Positions 1 to 13,305 of a stretch of DNA of 64,000 bases are shown piece after piece. Within the stretch, counting starts at the first letter, position 1; every line of letters starts with the position of its first letter. Both the position numbers and the translations under genes were made by a program. The notes beneath the pieces are model-generated. The model saw nothing but the letters and a program-made list of their open reading frames with translations. It was not told the DNA's origin and did not search any database. This stretch comes from Strongylocentrotus droebachiensis (lineage: Eukaryota > Echinodermata > Echinoidea > Camarodonta > Strongylocentrotidae): assembly GCA_035222895.1 (NCBI GenBank), contig JAVYIG010002368.1:186001-250000 (forward strand), given 5' to 3'.

Positions 1-1469
1 CCGAACTCTATTGACCATTATATTGTTATTTATGCGTGTGTGCGTGTGAAAGAGAGAGTGTGTGTGTCTCTGAGTCGGCCATTCTAGTAACCATTATTAT
101 TATCTCTTTTTTTACATTTCATTCAGACGTGGAACCACGAACGACTTTAACCGATCAAAATATAAGTTTTACAAACAAATTAATCTACGTATATGAACTG
201 CTTCTATTACAATTTCTTCTTTATGCTATCAAAGTGAAATCATTTATATTATTTATTTGAACCTCATCACATTGCAATGATATTGAAGGTGCATGAAAAT
301 AAAAACAGCATGACAAATTATTTGCTCAATATACTTTTCTAATTGAATAAAATGTTTACATACTTGCCGTTATTATCTATATATTTAAATTCCAAAACCC
401 TTTGCAATGTGTTTAAGTTATGTGTTCGAGTTTTTATTTGTGGTACTGATCAATATTAACAAGAACATCGACTAAGAGCAGAAGTAACAGCAGCAGGAAC
501 AAAAAAAAACTCAACTTTAGATTTCGTCGTATGCGCCGAGTAATGGAACACGCGTTTCTTTTTTTCTCGATAGTAACGTCATCACTGAAGGTAATGTATT
601 GGATCAGGTGCTCGTGTAATAATGACCTTCTTCGACAAGAAGAGTAACATGTCACAATTTCAACAAAACAAAAATGCAAAAGTCTCAAATAAGAAAATGT
701 ATTTGAAACCCTACCGAAAAGATGTAATATGCATGGTTTGTCATACTATTAACATGCCCAATTTTACTATTGTAATATTAAACCACCAATGTTTCTACAA
801 CGCTTGTCTTGTCAAAAAGGAAGTTTCAACTACGTAAACGTTGTCTCTTACTTCCTTATGACAAGTAGCGCATTTGTCCTTCATTTCTTATATATAGGTT
901 TTTCTCCAAATATCGCTATATACCTGGAGGCTTGAATAATAACTACACTCCCGAGACACGATCCCGCATAAAATCCCCCGTCATTAGTACGTGAATTTTC
1001 CCTCCTGGCAGGAGAACTTAAAGGGTCACTTTAGGCCACGCGAAGATACATCAACCGCTCGCATTGCATGCTGGGCACGCGAATGAAAATGACGTCATTA
1101 TAATTGAATATTTAAATTATTAATAATTTCCAAGCGCTGGATCTGAGCCCCGTAAATGGCAATGGCCAATTATGGTCACCGACGTATGTCCAAGAGACTG
1201 AACTTTAACAATTCAGAATCGTAGTTCTAAATTTGCAATTGATCACAAACCTTGGTGTTACCAGCATTAATTATCAAAATTCAACAATTGGCATTTGCAT
1301 TGTTATACTAATATATCCGTGTAAAAGCAGCGTTAAATCAAAACTTTTGTCATGAAATATGATCCACTATTGCACTTTTATGGGGTAAATAAATAAAGTT
1401 TACTATTAAGAGTTGGTAGGGATTATTCAGGCTTCAATTTCGGGTAAATAAAGGCCGAATTCAATAAAA
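1..1469. other. No gene recognised
   Basis: AT-rich sequence with a short GT/GA run near 36-65. Short open frames have no family resemblance. Confidence 0.6.
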
Positions 1470-2310
1470 AGTAATCTATATCTCTTTCTCTTTCTCTCTC
1501 TCTCTCTCTCTCCCACACACAACAAACACACAACAGACTCACGAGTATATACAAACGCACTTTTCCTGTTTTCATTTTGTTTCTATGATATAACATCTAT
1601 ATTTAAATCTAAAGAAGATGTGAACGTATAATTCCCATTGAACGTTACTTACTTACAACCATTCCCCTCTCTTCCTCTCTTTCTATCTCTCTTTCTATCT
1701 TGAACGCACTCACACACACTCTCACTCTTTAAGTTTCGATGTATTTTGATGTTTTTAAATAATGCATCATCTGTAGTAGATGTGAACCCCCTCTTTCTCT
1801 CCCTTTATCACTCTCCCTCCCTCTTTCGCACACAGATACGCACACACACATATTCATGCATCCATTCACTTCCAGTTGTCGTGCTGTTGTTTCTATAATA
1901 TATTAAATGTAGTAATGTGATATAGAATTCCGATTGAACGCTTTATCTTTCTCTCTCTCTTTCATCTCCACTCACCCTTCTTATTTCCCTCACACGCTTC
2001 ATTGTGTCGTCTCTCTCTCTCTCTCTTTCTTTCTCTCTCTCTCTCTCTTTCTTTCTCTCTCTTTCTTTCTTTCTCTCTCTCTCTCTTTGCTTTCTCCAGC
2101 CCCTCCCCCCACCCAACTACCCCTCTATGTGCGTCATACTCTGTTTTTCTCCTATCCGTCTATCTCTTCCACCTTGGCTATCATTCCAGCTCTACTTTTT
2201 TCCGTTCTCCAACGATCACTCTACATCCTTTTATCTTCCCTTTGCGCTTTCTTCCTCCTACAATGGTGCGTATATTTTGTTAGTAAAGAATTATTATGCT
2301 GTATGTTGTA
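1470..2310. repeat. CT-rich microsatellite modules in ~150-170 bp tandem units
   Basis: Three or more units each have a CT-rich tract, a CA-rich stretch, then gtttctat.atata.catct.ta, gatgtgaac and gattgaacg. Long pure CT tracts lie at 1485-1513 and 2008-2092. Open frames here are Ser/Leu repeat artefacts. Confidence 0.6.
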
Positions 2311-2749
2311 ACATTCAATATAAAGTCTGAAGACATTTACGTCTCATGAGACATTTCAAATGTGACGGAACTGTACTACCCGAGATGTTGATTTAAGATG
2401 ACAGTTGAAGAATTGCTCTACTCTGTGACTTACGACCTTTTGCATGAAACGGCAGAAGAGACAAACAACTCCTTACAGATTAATGAGATGGGTAAGCAAA
2501 GCTAACCGCTGAATAGTCCTCATTATGACAAGGTAATCAAGTTCATTTATTGCTTTCATTTGCGAAACTAGGCCACCATGCCGTACCAATACATGCCAGT
2601 ACACATGTAATTTGCTTTCGACGATCAGGAATCCTTCATCTCGAGCAAGACAAAAGCAAGCGCGCATCCTTTATAATGAGTGTTTGCACGCTGGTCGGTA
2701 TTTGAATAAGGCCGTGTTATTCAGACTCCCTTTCTTTCTTTCTCTCTAT

Positions 2750-2755
<6 letters not shown>

Positions 2756-2784
<29 letters not shown>

Positions 2785-2842
2785 TTTTTGTCTCTTTCTC
2801 TCTCTCTCTCCCTCTCTCTGTTTCTCTCTCTCTCACACACGA
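2756..2842. repeat. (CT)n microsatellite
   Basis: A C run, then CT and TTTCTCTC repeats. Confidence 0.85.
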
Positions 2843-3670
2843 GTCCTGTTCAAGTTTTTAACTTGTATTTGTTCCACATCTTTATAGACAGACATCTAAA
2901 AATAGAAATTATATATATTAATTCATGTTTGGATGAGCACGTTTCAATGATACTCAATTCATACAATATATTAAGTAGAATGTGATGAACCTATTGATAA
3001 GCAGTGCTAGTATATTATAGGTTTCTGATAAACTAGACATTGCAGATGAAAACCGTAGCAGTAGAGAAGAAAAAGGAATTTAGAGGGGTAAATCCAAAAC
3101 ACAATGAAATATTGAAGACATTGTATAAAAATGCATTAGCACAAATTTAAACCCAGAGTCACCTGGTTAAAATGCGTAGTTACTGTTGCTTCTATAATAG
3201 ATCATCTCTGATAGATGTGAATGTAGAGAATATTATATACCTCATTTTAAGATTCTTTACTAATCCTGTCTTCTGATTGGTTGAAAATGCAGTCATGTTC
3301 TTAACCATGCCCGCTAATTGAAATTCATAGTCATTTTTCCCGGCTCTACCGGTTTATATCCATTTTTCATAGCACTTTTTCCATGGCTGTGAAACGTGAC
3401 GTCATTTTGCTGCGATCCCCATTTTGGTTTACGTGTTACCGTATAAGTTTCTTTTGTGCGATGACCGATGCGCAATACCGTTAACGGTGTTTGAGTGCAA
3501 TTCGATTTTGGTCGCTGCATTCAGGCGACGAATCTACCAATCCACGCAGCGCAGACGACCGATCGCCATTTTGTGTACTAGTCTCGATCGCCATTAATAT
3601 TCATGACTTCAAAGAGATGGAAACCTAAATGGGTGAGTCAACATTTTCCTTTTTTTCGGTATATAAAATA

Positions 3671-3822
3671 TATATTGACTGCTTTTAATATTCGAGGCAT
3701 AGTTGTTTCTATAGGGTCTCGGGAAACTCACAACCTGCTATGACCCCCTTGGGGTCATAGCAGGTTGTGAGTTTCCCTTGACCCTATAGAAACCACTATG
3801 CCTCTCAAAGCAGTCAATATAT
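3671..3822. mobile_element. Near-perfect palindrome (fold-back MITE), ~152 bp
   Basis: Arms 3671-3747 and 3750-3822 are inverse copies with only a few changes (tgactgctttt../..aaagcagtca; gggaaactcacaacctgcta / inverse). The spacer is ~2 nt. Its ends resemble those of the 36.6-kb fold-back (GCAGT..ATATA, GAGAGG). Confidence 0.8.
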
Positions 3823-4739
3823 CCTTACTATTGAACGCTTCTGTACTTCCACCCCCGCGAATCTCTTTCTGTCTCTCTTTCTCTGTCTATGTCTCTCTCT
3901 CTATTTATCTATTTTCTCTGTTTCTCTCTCCTACTATCCTTCCCTCTCCCCTCCCTCTCTCTAGTACACTCACACGCACACACAAACACACACTAACATC
4001 AAAGGTTTGCCAAAATTAAAAAATTATGATACATTTTTACATGGGATTGGAAAAAAGGATGGCGTAGTAAACATGATAATGGTAGAGTTTACTGGATAAT
4101 TTTCATAGAAACTTAAAAATATTTATTTACAGTTATGTCATCATTATTAGGATGATGATTATTATTATTAGTATCGTTAAATTAAAAGAAAAGTGCGCAT
4201 ATCCTCAATTCGATTTGCATTCAATTCAATCAGAAGTCGACAGGACGTTACTCAGTTTGGAATGGAAAGTTTCCAGGGTTTGAAAAGAACATAAATATGC
4301 TCATGTCAAGCACTTTCTTCTACCTTGACTCGTCTGACGGATGGCCTTGGAGAAGAGAGAAAGAAGAGATATAGAATGGATGTAAGCCAAGGATGAGATG
4401 AGAGATGAGATGTCTTTGGTAGGGTAGGTGTCTCGTCTTACCTCGCAATCTAATAAGCATCTTTCCAATATTACCTTACTGCTTACCCCAATATTTGCTA
4501 GAACCATCATTGCATTACCGCAGAATTCTGTCTCCCCCCCCTACTCTACTCCATGTAACTCCTCTCTCTCTTTCTCTCTCTCTCTCTTTCTCTCTCACAC
4601 ATTTGTTCTTTTCTCTGTTCTTTTCTCATACCCCTTTTCTGGGAGAGAAGGGGTGAATGTTTCAGAGCACTTTTACATTTATTTATTTCATGCATTCTGT
4701 GCATTATCGAGATTCAATTTTTAATGCCAGTTTTCAAGT

Positions 4740-5160
4740 TTACATGTCAGTTTTGTTACTGCTATTATTGCTATTATTATTATTGTTATTATTATTGTTG
4801 TATTTTCTTTGTATCCTCGAATGTATTTATATATTATATATGTTGTTTGTATATGTACGTCACTCGCCAGTGAAGGACGAATTTCTGTATTTTTTAAATC
4901 AGACAATAAATTATCTTGAATCTGGAATCTGGAATCTTGAATCTCCCTCCCATCTTTCATGCGGATGTTATTACCGCTTTGAATTATGCCACAGGAATAT
5001 TCTCCCTGTGCCACATTGTATTTATCAAGAAATGTACCCAAAGCGTCAATATTATTTAACTGTTTTATCCTTTCAATGTTAACCATTCACATTTGATTGT
5101 TATATTATATTGATGCATGTTTTGTTTTGAAAATAAACTTCAAACTCAAACTCAAACTCA
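4740..5160 (+). repeat. Two LINE-like 3' tails
   Basis: ATT/GTT repeats at 4752-4803 lead into taaattatcttgaatctgga and TTGAATC/TGGAATC repeats (4911-4943). A second tail, ttttgaaaataaacttcaaa then (CAAACT)n, ends at 5159. Such microsatellite 3' ends are typical of CR1/L2-type LINEs. No coding frame. Confidence 0.45.
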
Positions 5161-5396
5161 GTGCAAGATTAATTTATACCGATGTTAAATGACCTATCGT
5201 GGAGCAAGTCATGACCATAAGTTGGTAATTTAGCGAAGCAATTGTGTTGCAGCAATCAATTGTTCTGTCAATTGGTGCCTGTTGTTTTGTGCAAAATAAT
5301 ACATTTCGTTTGTGCGCCTATCGGTTATGGTATGCGAGTGGTTGATTTAAATCTGCCCCCTTCCACCTCCACCCCCCCCTCCATTATGTCTGTATG

Positions 5397-5397
<1 letters not shown>

Positions 5398-5435
<38 letters not shown>

Positions 5436-5444
5436 CTCTCTGTT

Positions 5445-5492
<48 letters not shown>

Positions 5493-5494
5493 AC
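5398..5494. repeat. (CT)n microsatellite
   Basis: About 95 bp of CT with CTAT interruptions. Confidence 0.88.
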
Positions 5495-5699
5495 AGTTTA
5501 TTTGTCTTCGTCCCTTCGTCTCCCTATCTCCATTTTGTCCCACAATGATGCACCGATGGTATAACATTCTGAGGTCACTGCTAGGTCGCATTTCCATGCA
5601 AGACTCGAAGCTTACAGGGAAACATTGTGAGACGAATAGATGTTATTTGAAAAATGAGGCACCTAAAATCCTTGTTTGTTGAAATAGCTTTTCAAAATA

Positions 5700-8640
5700 C
5701 ATGCATGCCAAAAGATAATATCTAGTCAAATCAGTCAAATCCTGATAATAGCATCAAATAAAAGTGGGGAGCAAGATTTGAAGGAAAAAAACACAAATGC
5801 TGCTTATCGAAATTTCGCAATGTAACCCCTAAAGTGGCGTGGGAGGGGGGGGGGGAGGGGTAGAGGGGGGAAGTGGTTGAGGGAGGAGGGGGAGAGCATT
5901 TAATCTCAGCAGGCAACTTCATGGAAAGCGCAATGGCCTCGCATTTAACTGATCGACATGACGCAAATAGTGCTGACATAAAGAGATATCTCTCTTTTGA
6001 CATACTGGTAATAGTACAGTACTGGGTCACCTGTCCTAAGCCGTCAAAAGAACAAAATCTAGGAAAAACACGAAGTACAGGACAGGAGAAGTAGAATCGA
6101 TAGACAGCATATAATTTGTAGAACAGTAAATTGTTAGTCCGGTAGAACGGTACATAATGTCGGAGTAATATTGCACTTTCCAATAAAAAGCATGAAATCT
6201 GGCGTGTTGTGATGCTTAGAGGTTTAGGCCCATGGCAGGAAATTGTCAGCATCACCACCTCTATCTACACACTAAAAGTAATGCATCATTGTTAGAGGTG
6301 CATAATTAATTAAGTATTCCGCATGACTTCATGAGAACCGTATTTCGAAACAGTGGGAAGTTGAAAATTACAAAAGGTGTTCGACATTGAGTCCAGCGCA
6401 GTCATTTTATTTTCAAGTCTTCATAACTATATAACTATGACAAAGAGTGCAAACTACTGGAGTTGTCTCTACACTTTTTCATTTTTTGTATAAATAAGCC
6501 ACAAATATTTTAAAAAGAATTGTATCTATATGTACAGTCGAATACTATTACCTCCGTATTTAGTTTATCTTGAGAAACCTTACAGAAAATAAAACAGTTT
6601 TCAAGAAATGTTCAACTTCAACTTTGGAGACGAATACAAACAAGATCCCCGAAGCATCACACCGAGAGCAAAATAGTAGAAGGGAAATATCAATGACATA
6701 GAGCTGAGCAATTAAATCGCATTGGCCTTAGTTATAGCAGGTGCACGCGTCGATAATCATATTAGATTTTCCACCGAGAATCAATACAGCGGTAGAGGTA
6801 TTTTGAAAGAGACACTATACGTAACTTGAAAGCGACCCAGAATATATGGGTGGATGTGAACGATCGTTTCACGTCTGCCAGAATTCGAGCGAGCTGTATC
6901 TGAAATTTGATTCTCGATTAAATCTAGCTTTTTAACCTTGCGTAGCACACAAGGGGATGTATATATGTTTCACAAGTAAGTATCAGATGATTGGTATCAG
7001 ACTGCGACAGTGCTTTATTAGTATGATTTTGTATTCTTCACTCTCATCAGAAAAATTGAAATAAAGTGTACATTCGATACAAAATAACAAATAAATCTTC
7101 ACATCAAAACAATAACTTAGTCTTCCTCACATGGAAAAAACAAATTTTCCTACATTATCATTATACATGATTCAGAATAAAGCATTCGAATAAAAAATAC
7201 AAGTACAATATATTATTCATATATGTAACATATCCATTTCGTGTTTTCAAAATAAAAGGAAGGGAAAGATTAAAAGAGAACTTGAAAAACAGAGATGCAA
7301 ATAGGATAAAAGGGGTGAAGGACCTGTGAAAAAAGCACCCTAAAGAAACACAAACCTCAACACCATCATTATGAACAAGAAACAGGATCGCTAAGAGACT
7401 ATCGAAAATTTCGTCTTGCCAATTTTGATAGCCTTTTCCACCCTTCTTGAAATGTGTGAACATTACATGGACTATTGTGATATCCAATGTGGTATTGAAA
7501 TTGCCGTCGACTTGATGTTTCGCAAGTCTTTGCGATTGTGTCAAGAAAATCATATGTCAGAAAATCTACCGGAAAAGGGAACCTGGGGGAAATTTCCAGC
7601 TTTCATTTCGAAGTGAAGAACAGGAAGAAAAGAGGGGCTCACTTCGAATCATCGTGTCTTCCCGTCGGGTCGGGTGGTCGCGACCCCGACCTTTTGAGAA
7701 AACACGCCCTTTATTTACGAAATGCCGAGAGTAGTGTTTGTGAAATAACCCCCTCTCATCTACTAATTGTCTGGTCCACTTTACCCGACAATTTGTGAAA
7801 CCCCAAATTTACTATAAAATACAATTTTCATTTTAAACTTGTGTAAAAAGTTAGAGTTGTGAAATGGAAGATCTAGTGCCAGGGAGAAAGAGTTTGAAGA
7901 GAATTGATCAATGCCTTAGCCAACGGGCAGGATAATGAACCCATGCTTATCAATATGCTATCGGAATTTTCCTAGAAATCAAAGTTCCCTTTAAACTTTT
8001 GTAAAAACGAAAATTGTGTAAAAACGAAAGTTGTGAAATGCCAGATCTAGAGCCGAATAGGTAGAGCTTGAAGAGAATCGGTTCATGCCTCAGCCAAGAG
8101 ACATATTCCGATGCATGTAAATACATGCCTACAGGCTATACCAATACGCTACGGTATTCTGTACACCTATAGTTTATGTATATAATTACCTTGGTTGTAT
8201 GCTCAGTTGACTTCTATCCATATATCTAACCATAGGTGTTGGGCCCCAAAACTCATCAATCTAATTGTACATTAGGGATGGCTGTGTGCGTATTAAAGGG
8301 AGCAATTACCCCTACACGACACGTAAAAAAGCACCTACATCACATTGTCGCAATGCCTGCTGTCACGTTGTGTTATGTGTGCGTGCGTAGGTGTGTGTGT
8401 GTGGTTTTTGTTTAATAAATACATTTCCCTAACGAAAAGTAGGCTACACATTTGCATATACACATACAAACTACATTTACCAGTTATGCTGTACCAGTGT
8501 GACAAACAGACTAAAGTACATGTATAATCATGCGTTGCTATACCGAAAACTATGTATTTAGGGCAAACTTTATATATATATATGGTGAAATATTGCTATT
8601 CCTTTGCTTGTTGGGTCGTAGTAGACTCGAGGAGTGTACG
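5700..8640. other. No gene recognised
   Basis: A G run near 5840-5880, the tandem duplication at 7.8-8.1 kb and otherwise unique AT-rich DNA. The ~175-residue minus-strand frame at 5731-6258 shows no domain and includes a Pro run from the G tract. Confidence 0.6.
7838..8110. repeat. Degenerate two-unit tandem duplication
   Basis: gttgtgaaatggaagatcta, gagtttgaagagaattgatc, aatgccttagccaa recurs as gttgtgaaatgccagatcta, gagcttgaagagaatcggtt, catgcctcagccaa about 180 bp on. Confidence 0.65.
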
Positions 8641-8659
8641 TTGGTTGTTGTAACACATT

Positions 8660-8960
8660 CAAACTCCCGCCAATTTATAGCAATGGAACACATAGGATCA
8701 CATGATTCGCAGTTCGAGTCCCGCCGCGACAGTAATATCCTTTGACAAAACATTAATCTACATTTGCCACTCTCCGGCCTGGTGAAGTAAAATGGGTACC
8801 CGGTATGAAGACATTCCTTAAATGCTTTAGCACCTTATTATGGCAGATCAGCTACAGCAGGAGTAATAATAATTATGATACCTTTGTATTGAGCGCAGTA
8901 GACTATATTCATAGAGTAGCTGCACTATAAATTGAGCTATTATTATTATCATATTGAAAT
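8660..8960 (+). mobile_element. SINE copy
   Basis: B box cagttcgagtcccgccgcga, then atctacatttgccactctcc, aaatgggtacccggtatgaa, ttccttaaatgctttagcac, tagctgcactataa and a TTATTATTATT tail. Confidence 0.7.
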
Positions 8961-10077
8961 ATTGCGACGCGTTAGCAGCTTGTTTAGAAGCAATCATTTT
9001 CTATTTATGAATTCATTAGTTTCCTAATGGGAGATCTCACAATTGAACGAAAAGCTCGTAGGCTTTAAATTCCAAACGGAGGATTATTACCATATAAACA
9101 TTTCTACCGCGATAGGTGAACGTACCCTGCCTTACCATTATAATATTGGTGAATTGTGCCAAATCTAATTGAATTGTATATTTGTCTATTCATTAAACAA
9201 GCTCCTCACATAATTCACATCTGCCGTCAAGCATACTTAGGGAATAAATGGATTGGAATTAAAGCATATTACATTCACCATAATCTTTCCGTTATAAAAA
9301 AAGTCATTTAATGATAGAAAACTCACATTATTTTCCATTAACTTTCAATAGTTATTTTTACACTCATTTTGTAAATGTCTGTATCTAAATGAATTTCAAT
9401 ACATCACAGTTTAATAATCACATTATACATCTAACGATGGGACGTTCATATGTCATACACTAAAAAAAGAGGTGCGAAATATTGTGGGTTTGAAAAGTAA
9501 ACCAAAATGGCATTTAGGAAATGGTTCCATTAGCAAACGAATAGCTGAACTCAACGGTCAGATTATAATTATCAAACTACAGAATGGTATATGTAAATCC
9601 GTTGTGATGGCCATGGGTGTCGATCCCGGGGGGGATGGGGGGGATATATCCCCCCCAATATTTCAGGTGGGGGGGATGGCCTGTACAATCATCCCCCCCA
9701 ATAATTCACTATCACAAAAAAAAAAAAATGATGAGAGCCCGATGAGAGTAGTTAATGGTTATTACTCGCAAGATGACCATCCATATACACATTTTGCTAT
9801 CTCATTTTCACAATAGGCCTACATACATATATAAATAGAAAACGAAGTAAATGAGACAACCGTATATGAGACAAAAATAAATTAAATTCTCGCTCATACG
9901 GCTTCATCAGGAATTGATGGATTTATTCAATTTATTCAATCAACAGCATCATAGAAATGCAATGCGCCAAATGCAAAGCCGCAGCGTTAAAAAGCAACGA
10001 GCTAAATGTATAGGCGCAAAGCGCAAAAAAAGAAGTAAAGAGTGGGTGAAAGAGATAATGAGGGACTGAGAGGGTAC

Positions 10078-10914
10078 GGGCGCGTAGCCAGGGGGCGGGA
10101 GCGTTCGGGGAACTGAATTCAGACAAGGATTAAGAGTCGAGAATGGTACAACGAATCGTCTCCTTTCTTTAATAATTTAATGAAACGTCGGAGCTTCCGC
10201 GCTTCGCGCGGGAGAGGGGGGGGGGGAACTGAATTCAGACAAGGATTAAGAGTCGAGAATGGTACAACGAATCGTCTTCTTTCTTTAATAATTTAATGCA
10301 ACGTCAGAGCTTCCGCGCTACGCGCGGAGGAAGGGGAGCTTGATTCAAACAAGGGTTAAGAGTCGAGAACGGTACAACGAATCGTCTTCTTTCTCTAATA
10401 ATTTAATGAAACGTCAAAGCTTCCGCGCTTCGCGCAGGAGAGGGGGGGGGGAACTGAATTCAGACAAGGATTAAGAGTCGAGAATGGTACAACGAATCGT
10501 CTTCTTTCTTTAATAATTTAATGCAACGTCAGAGCTTCCGCGCTACGCGCGGAGGAAGGGGAGCTTGATTCAAACAAGGGTTAAGAGTCGAGAACGGTAC
10601 AACGAATCGTCTTCTTTCTCTAATAATTTAATGAAACGTCAAAGCTTCCGCGCTTTGCGCGGGAGAGAGGGGGGGGGGGGACTGAATTCAGACAAGGATT
10701 AAGACTAAGAGTAGAGAACGGTACAACGAATCGACTTCTTTTTCTAATAATTTAATGAAACATCAAAGCTTCCGCTCTTCGCGTGAGGGGGGAAACTCCC
10801 CCTCCCTGCACCCCGACCCCCTATAGGGAGCGCGTTTCGTGCGCTCTGTAAGTGATTCGCACGCTTCGCGTGCTCACTACCGCCCCTTAAAATAAAATCC
10901 TGGCTACGCGCTTG
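10078..10914. mobile_element. Satellite-bearing hAT-like element nested in the 9.6-kb hAT
   Basis: Ends GGCGCGTAGCCAGG and CCTGGCTACGCGC are inverted, flanked by imperfect octamers ctgagagg / ttgagagg. The interior is an array of ~116-bp units. A related right end (CTAGCTCCGCGCCTG) closes the second array at 19487. Confidence 0.6.
10100..10790. repeat. Satellite array 1 (six units of ~110-116 bp)
   Basis: The unit includes aactgaattcagacaaggat, taagagtcgagaatggtac, aacgaatcgtcttctttc, taataatttaatgaaacgtc and the hairpin ttccgcgcttcgcgcggga. A two-unit block (~226 bp; types ending cttcgcgcg and ctacgcgcg) is repeated almost unchanged from about 10220 to 10670, so the array has a higher-order period. 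Confidence 0.88.
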
Positions 10915-11332
10915 AGAGGATAACAACCCAGGTAGCTAGCCCATGTGGGACCCACATGGGTCCCATATTCTCTGAAATGTTATCTTTATTGAGGGTGACT
11001 TGAAAAAGTTAATAACTTGGAAGGGAGGGGTGCAACCTGCCACACGCTTCTACCTCTTGGTTGCTTTGATCCATTGCCGAAAATATTTTGGCACCTATCA
11101 TCCCCCCCAACCACAGATACAAATCGACACCCCTGGTGATGGCTATTACACAGGTTTTGTTGTTTGTGTGTCTTTAGCTGGTCATCACCCCGGCCCTTTA
11201 GCAATCAAATATTTACATCAACTTGCAGTTATAATGAGACGCCATTACATGTATAATCCCAAGGTGACGGTGTCCATTTGCAATTCAATTAGGAATGTAC
11301 AAGGTTATATGAAATGCAATAAAGCAACAGAG

Positions 11333-11610
11333 GAGCGTTTCAAAAAGACTAAGATCGGCTTTAATTAAGTTGGACTTAACTATGACAGGCCATTAATGCC
11401 ACTGTTTGCTCTCATCATTATGATCTTTAGATACTATTTTCCTTCTGTAATGAATTATCAAAAGATAGAAATTCCGTAGATTTGCGCCCATGATTTGTAG
11501 GTCCCTTGATAGACCAATGCCAGCACACGATGAGAGCAAACAGGGGCATGAATGACGTGCCATAGTTAAGCCCAACTTAAAGTCGACCTTAGTTTTTGTG
11601 AAACACTCCC
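11333..11610. mobile_element. MITE with GTTTCACAAAGACTAAG ends, 278 bp
   Basis: TIRs of ~85 bp (gtttcaaaaagactaagatc .. ggccattaatgccactgttt .. ctctcat) are inverted at 11525-11610. Related ends occur at 26170 and 38425. Confidence 0.78.
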
Positions 11611-12083
11611 TTGGTATAGAGTTGTAATATGAACGAGCGATTTGTTATTACAAGCTGCGCTACATCAACACAATCAAGAGTTAATTATCATTCTATCTTG
11701 GCAATGTAGTACATTTTATGAGCTATTTATGTTTATTTCTATATATGCAAATTGTGCTACATTCAACTCGAGTTTTGTGACGCATGAGTGTTGACATATG
11801 GCAAGAATTAGGTCACAGACGATGATCGGTTGATAGAGTCTATATCGTAGACTACTGTGGGAGACCGGGTAAAGCTAGGAATGTGAGCATCCGCTCCGTA
11901 TGAATATTGATTGTTTTAATTTATATCAATTTTAGCTCCGTCTCTCTCCACCGCTATCCTGTATGGGTCTAGCCGGTAACGGATCAATAGGTAAAAGTTA
12001 TTATTGTCTACTAAAACACACTTACGGAAAAGTGTTATTTCAAGGTTAACAGAAGGTAACAGCCGACAAGAGAGGAAAAGGAA

Positions 12084-12265
12084 TAAGAAAACCAAGAAGG
12101 AGAAGAAGAAGAAGAAGAAGAAGAAGAAGAAGAAGAAGAAGAAGAAGAAGAAGAAGAAAAAGAGGGAAGAAGAAGAAGAAGAAGGAGAAGAAGAAGAAGG
12201 AGAAGAAGAAGGAGAAGAAGAAGAAGAAGAAGAAGAAGAAGAAGAAGAAGAAGAAGGAGAAGACG
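12084..12265. repeat. (GAA)n microsatellite
   Basis: About 180 bp of nearly pure AAG/GAA triplets with GGA interruptions. Long Lys/Glu or Phe/Ser frames here are artefacts. Confidence 0.95.
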
Positions 12266-12369
12266 TAGTAGTAATTAGTGGCGGATGCAAGGAGCAAAGC
12301 GGCACCCCCCCCCCCCTCCCCCGAGAGCGACGGAGGAAAAAGATGAAAAAGATGTTGTTGATGTAGTAG

Positions 12370-12538
12370 TAAAAGTAGTAGTAGATAATCTTGATAACAA
12401 TAATGATAGCAATAATAAAAGCAACAATTACAATTAAAAAATAATGATGATAATAATAATGATAATATAAACAAATGTATATACCAATACTAATAATAAA
12501 TATAGTAGTTACAATAATAATACTACTACTAATAATAG

Positions 12539-12582
<44 letters not shown>

Positions 12583-12600
12583 CAATAATGAAACACTATA
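12370..12600. repeat. (TAA)n-type microsatellite
   Basis: Mixed TAG/TAA/GAT triplets ending in a pure TAA run (12541-12578). Confidence 0.88.
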
Positions 12601-13083
12601 ACGGAGAAGGAGTAGGTGAAACAGAAGGAGAAGAAAATAATGTGAAGGGGAGAAAAATAAACACATGAAGGAGGAGGATGGTAATAAAATAAATCATCCA
12701 AAGAAATAAAACAAGCATTATGAAAACATGGCAGATGGACACTGTTATTGATTGTTTGATGCACACAAATACAGCATAGGTTATTTATAGCTCCGAAAAG
12801 GCCCTATAAATTGTGCAGCCCTGGTTCATCAAAAGGCATCAAAATCAGTATGAAGGCTTTAGAGTATAGCGTCACGAAATTTGACACTCGTAACTCGGCC
12901 AACTATTCCCAAACTGATTCACAAAATAAAAACATGAATATTCTGACGTTGACAGACATGCCATTGCGAAATGAATTAGACGGCAATGACGAAGGTTTTC
13001 TATAGAATATGATGGATGATGAAGACAATGACGACGGTGGTGATGATGGCAATATTATTTTGTCATGCACTAGCGCAGAGATG

Positions 13084-13305
13084 TCGTGGTCTGGTGGATA
13101 AGTCACCGGAATCTCGATCACATGGGTCACGGTTCGAGTTGCTCTGCGCCACTAGTATCCTTTGGTTAGACATTATTCTAAATTTACCACTCTCCACCCA
13201 GGTATATTCAATGGGTACCATGTTGAAATTTATTCCTTAAATGCTTTGAGCGCCTTAGGGTAGCTGGGCTAAAGCCAGGTTAATATAAATACTTTGCAGG
13301 TGCCT
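13084..13305 (+). mobile_element. SINE copy
   Basis: Head tcgtggtctggtggataagt and cacggttcgagtt; body tttaccactctccacccagg, aatgggtaccatg, ttccttaaatgctttgagcg; no clear tail. Confidence 0.7.

Larger units (their letters stand above)
9612..11135. mobile_element. hAT-type element with nested satellite-bearing element
   Basis: The 12-bp ends CATGGGTGTCGA / TCGACACCCCTG differ at one base. They are flanked by the 8-bp duplication gtgatggc (9604-9611 and 11136-11143). G/C runs follow both ends. The interior holds a second element with a six-unit satellite array. No transposase was found. Confidence 0.8.

Noticed and set aside
1934-2330. Three overlapping ~100-codon frames
   Set aside because: CT microsatellite giving Ser/Leu/Phe repeats.
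5731-6258. 175-codon minus-strand frame
   Set aside because: No recognisable domain, includes a Pro run from a G tract, no splice or start support.
12004-12764. Open frames of 120-282 codons on both strands across the GAA/TAA microsatellites
   Set aside because: Low-complexity triplet translation (Lys/Glu, Ser/Phe, Tyr/Ile) on both strands at once; no domain or splice context.
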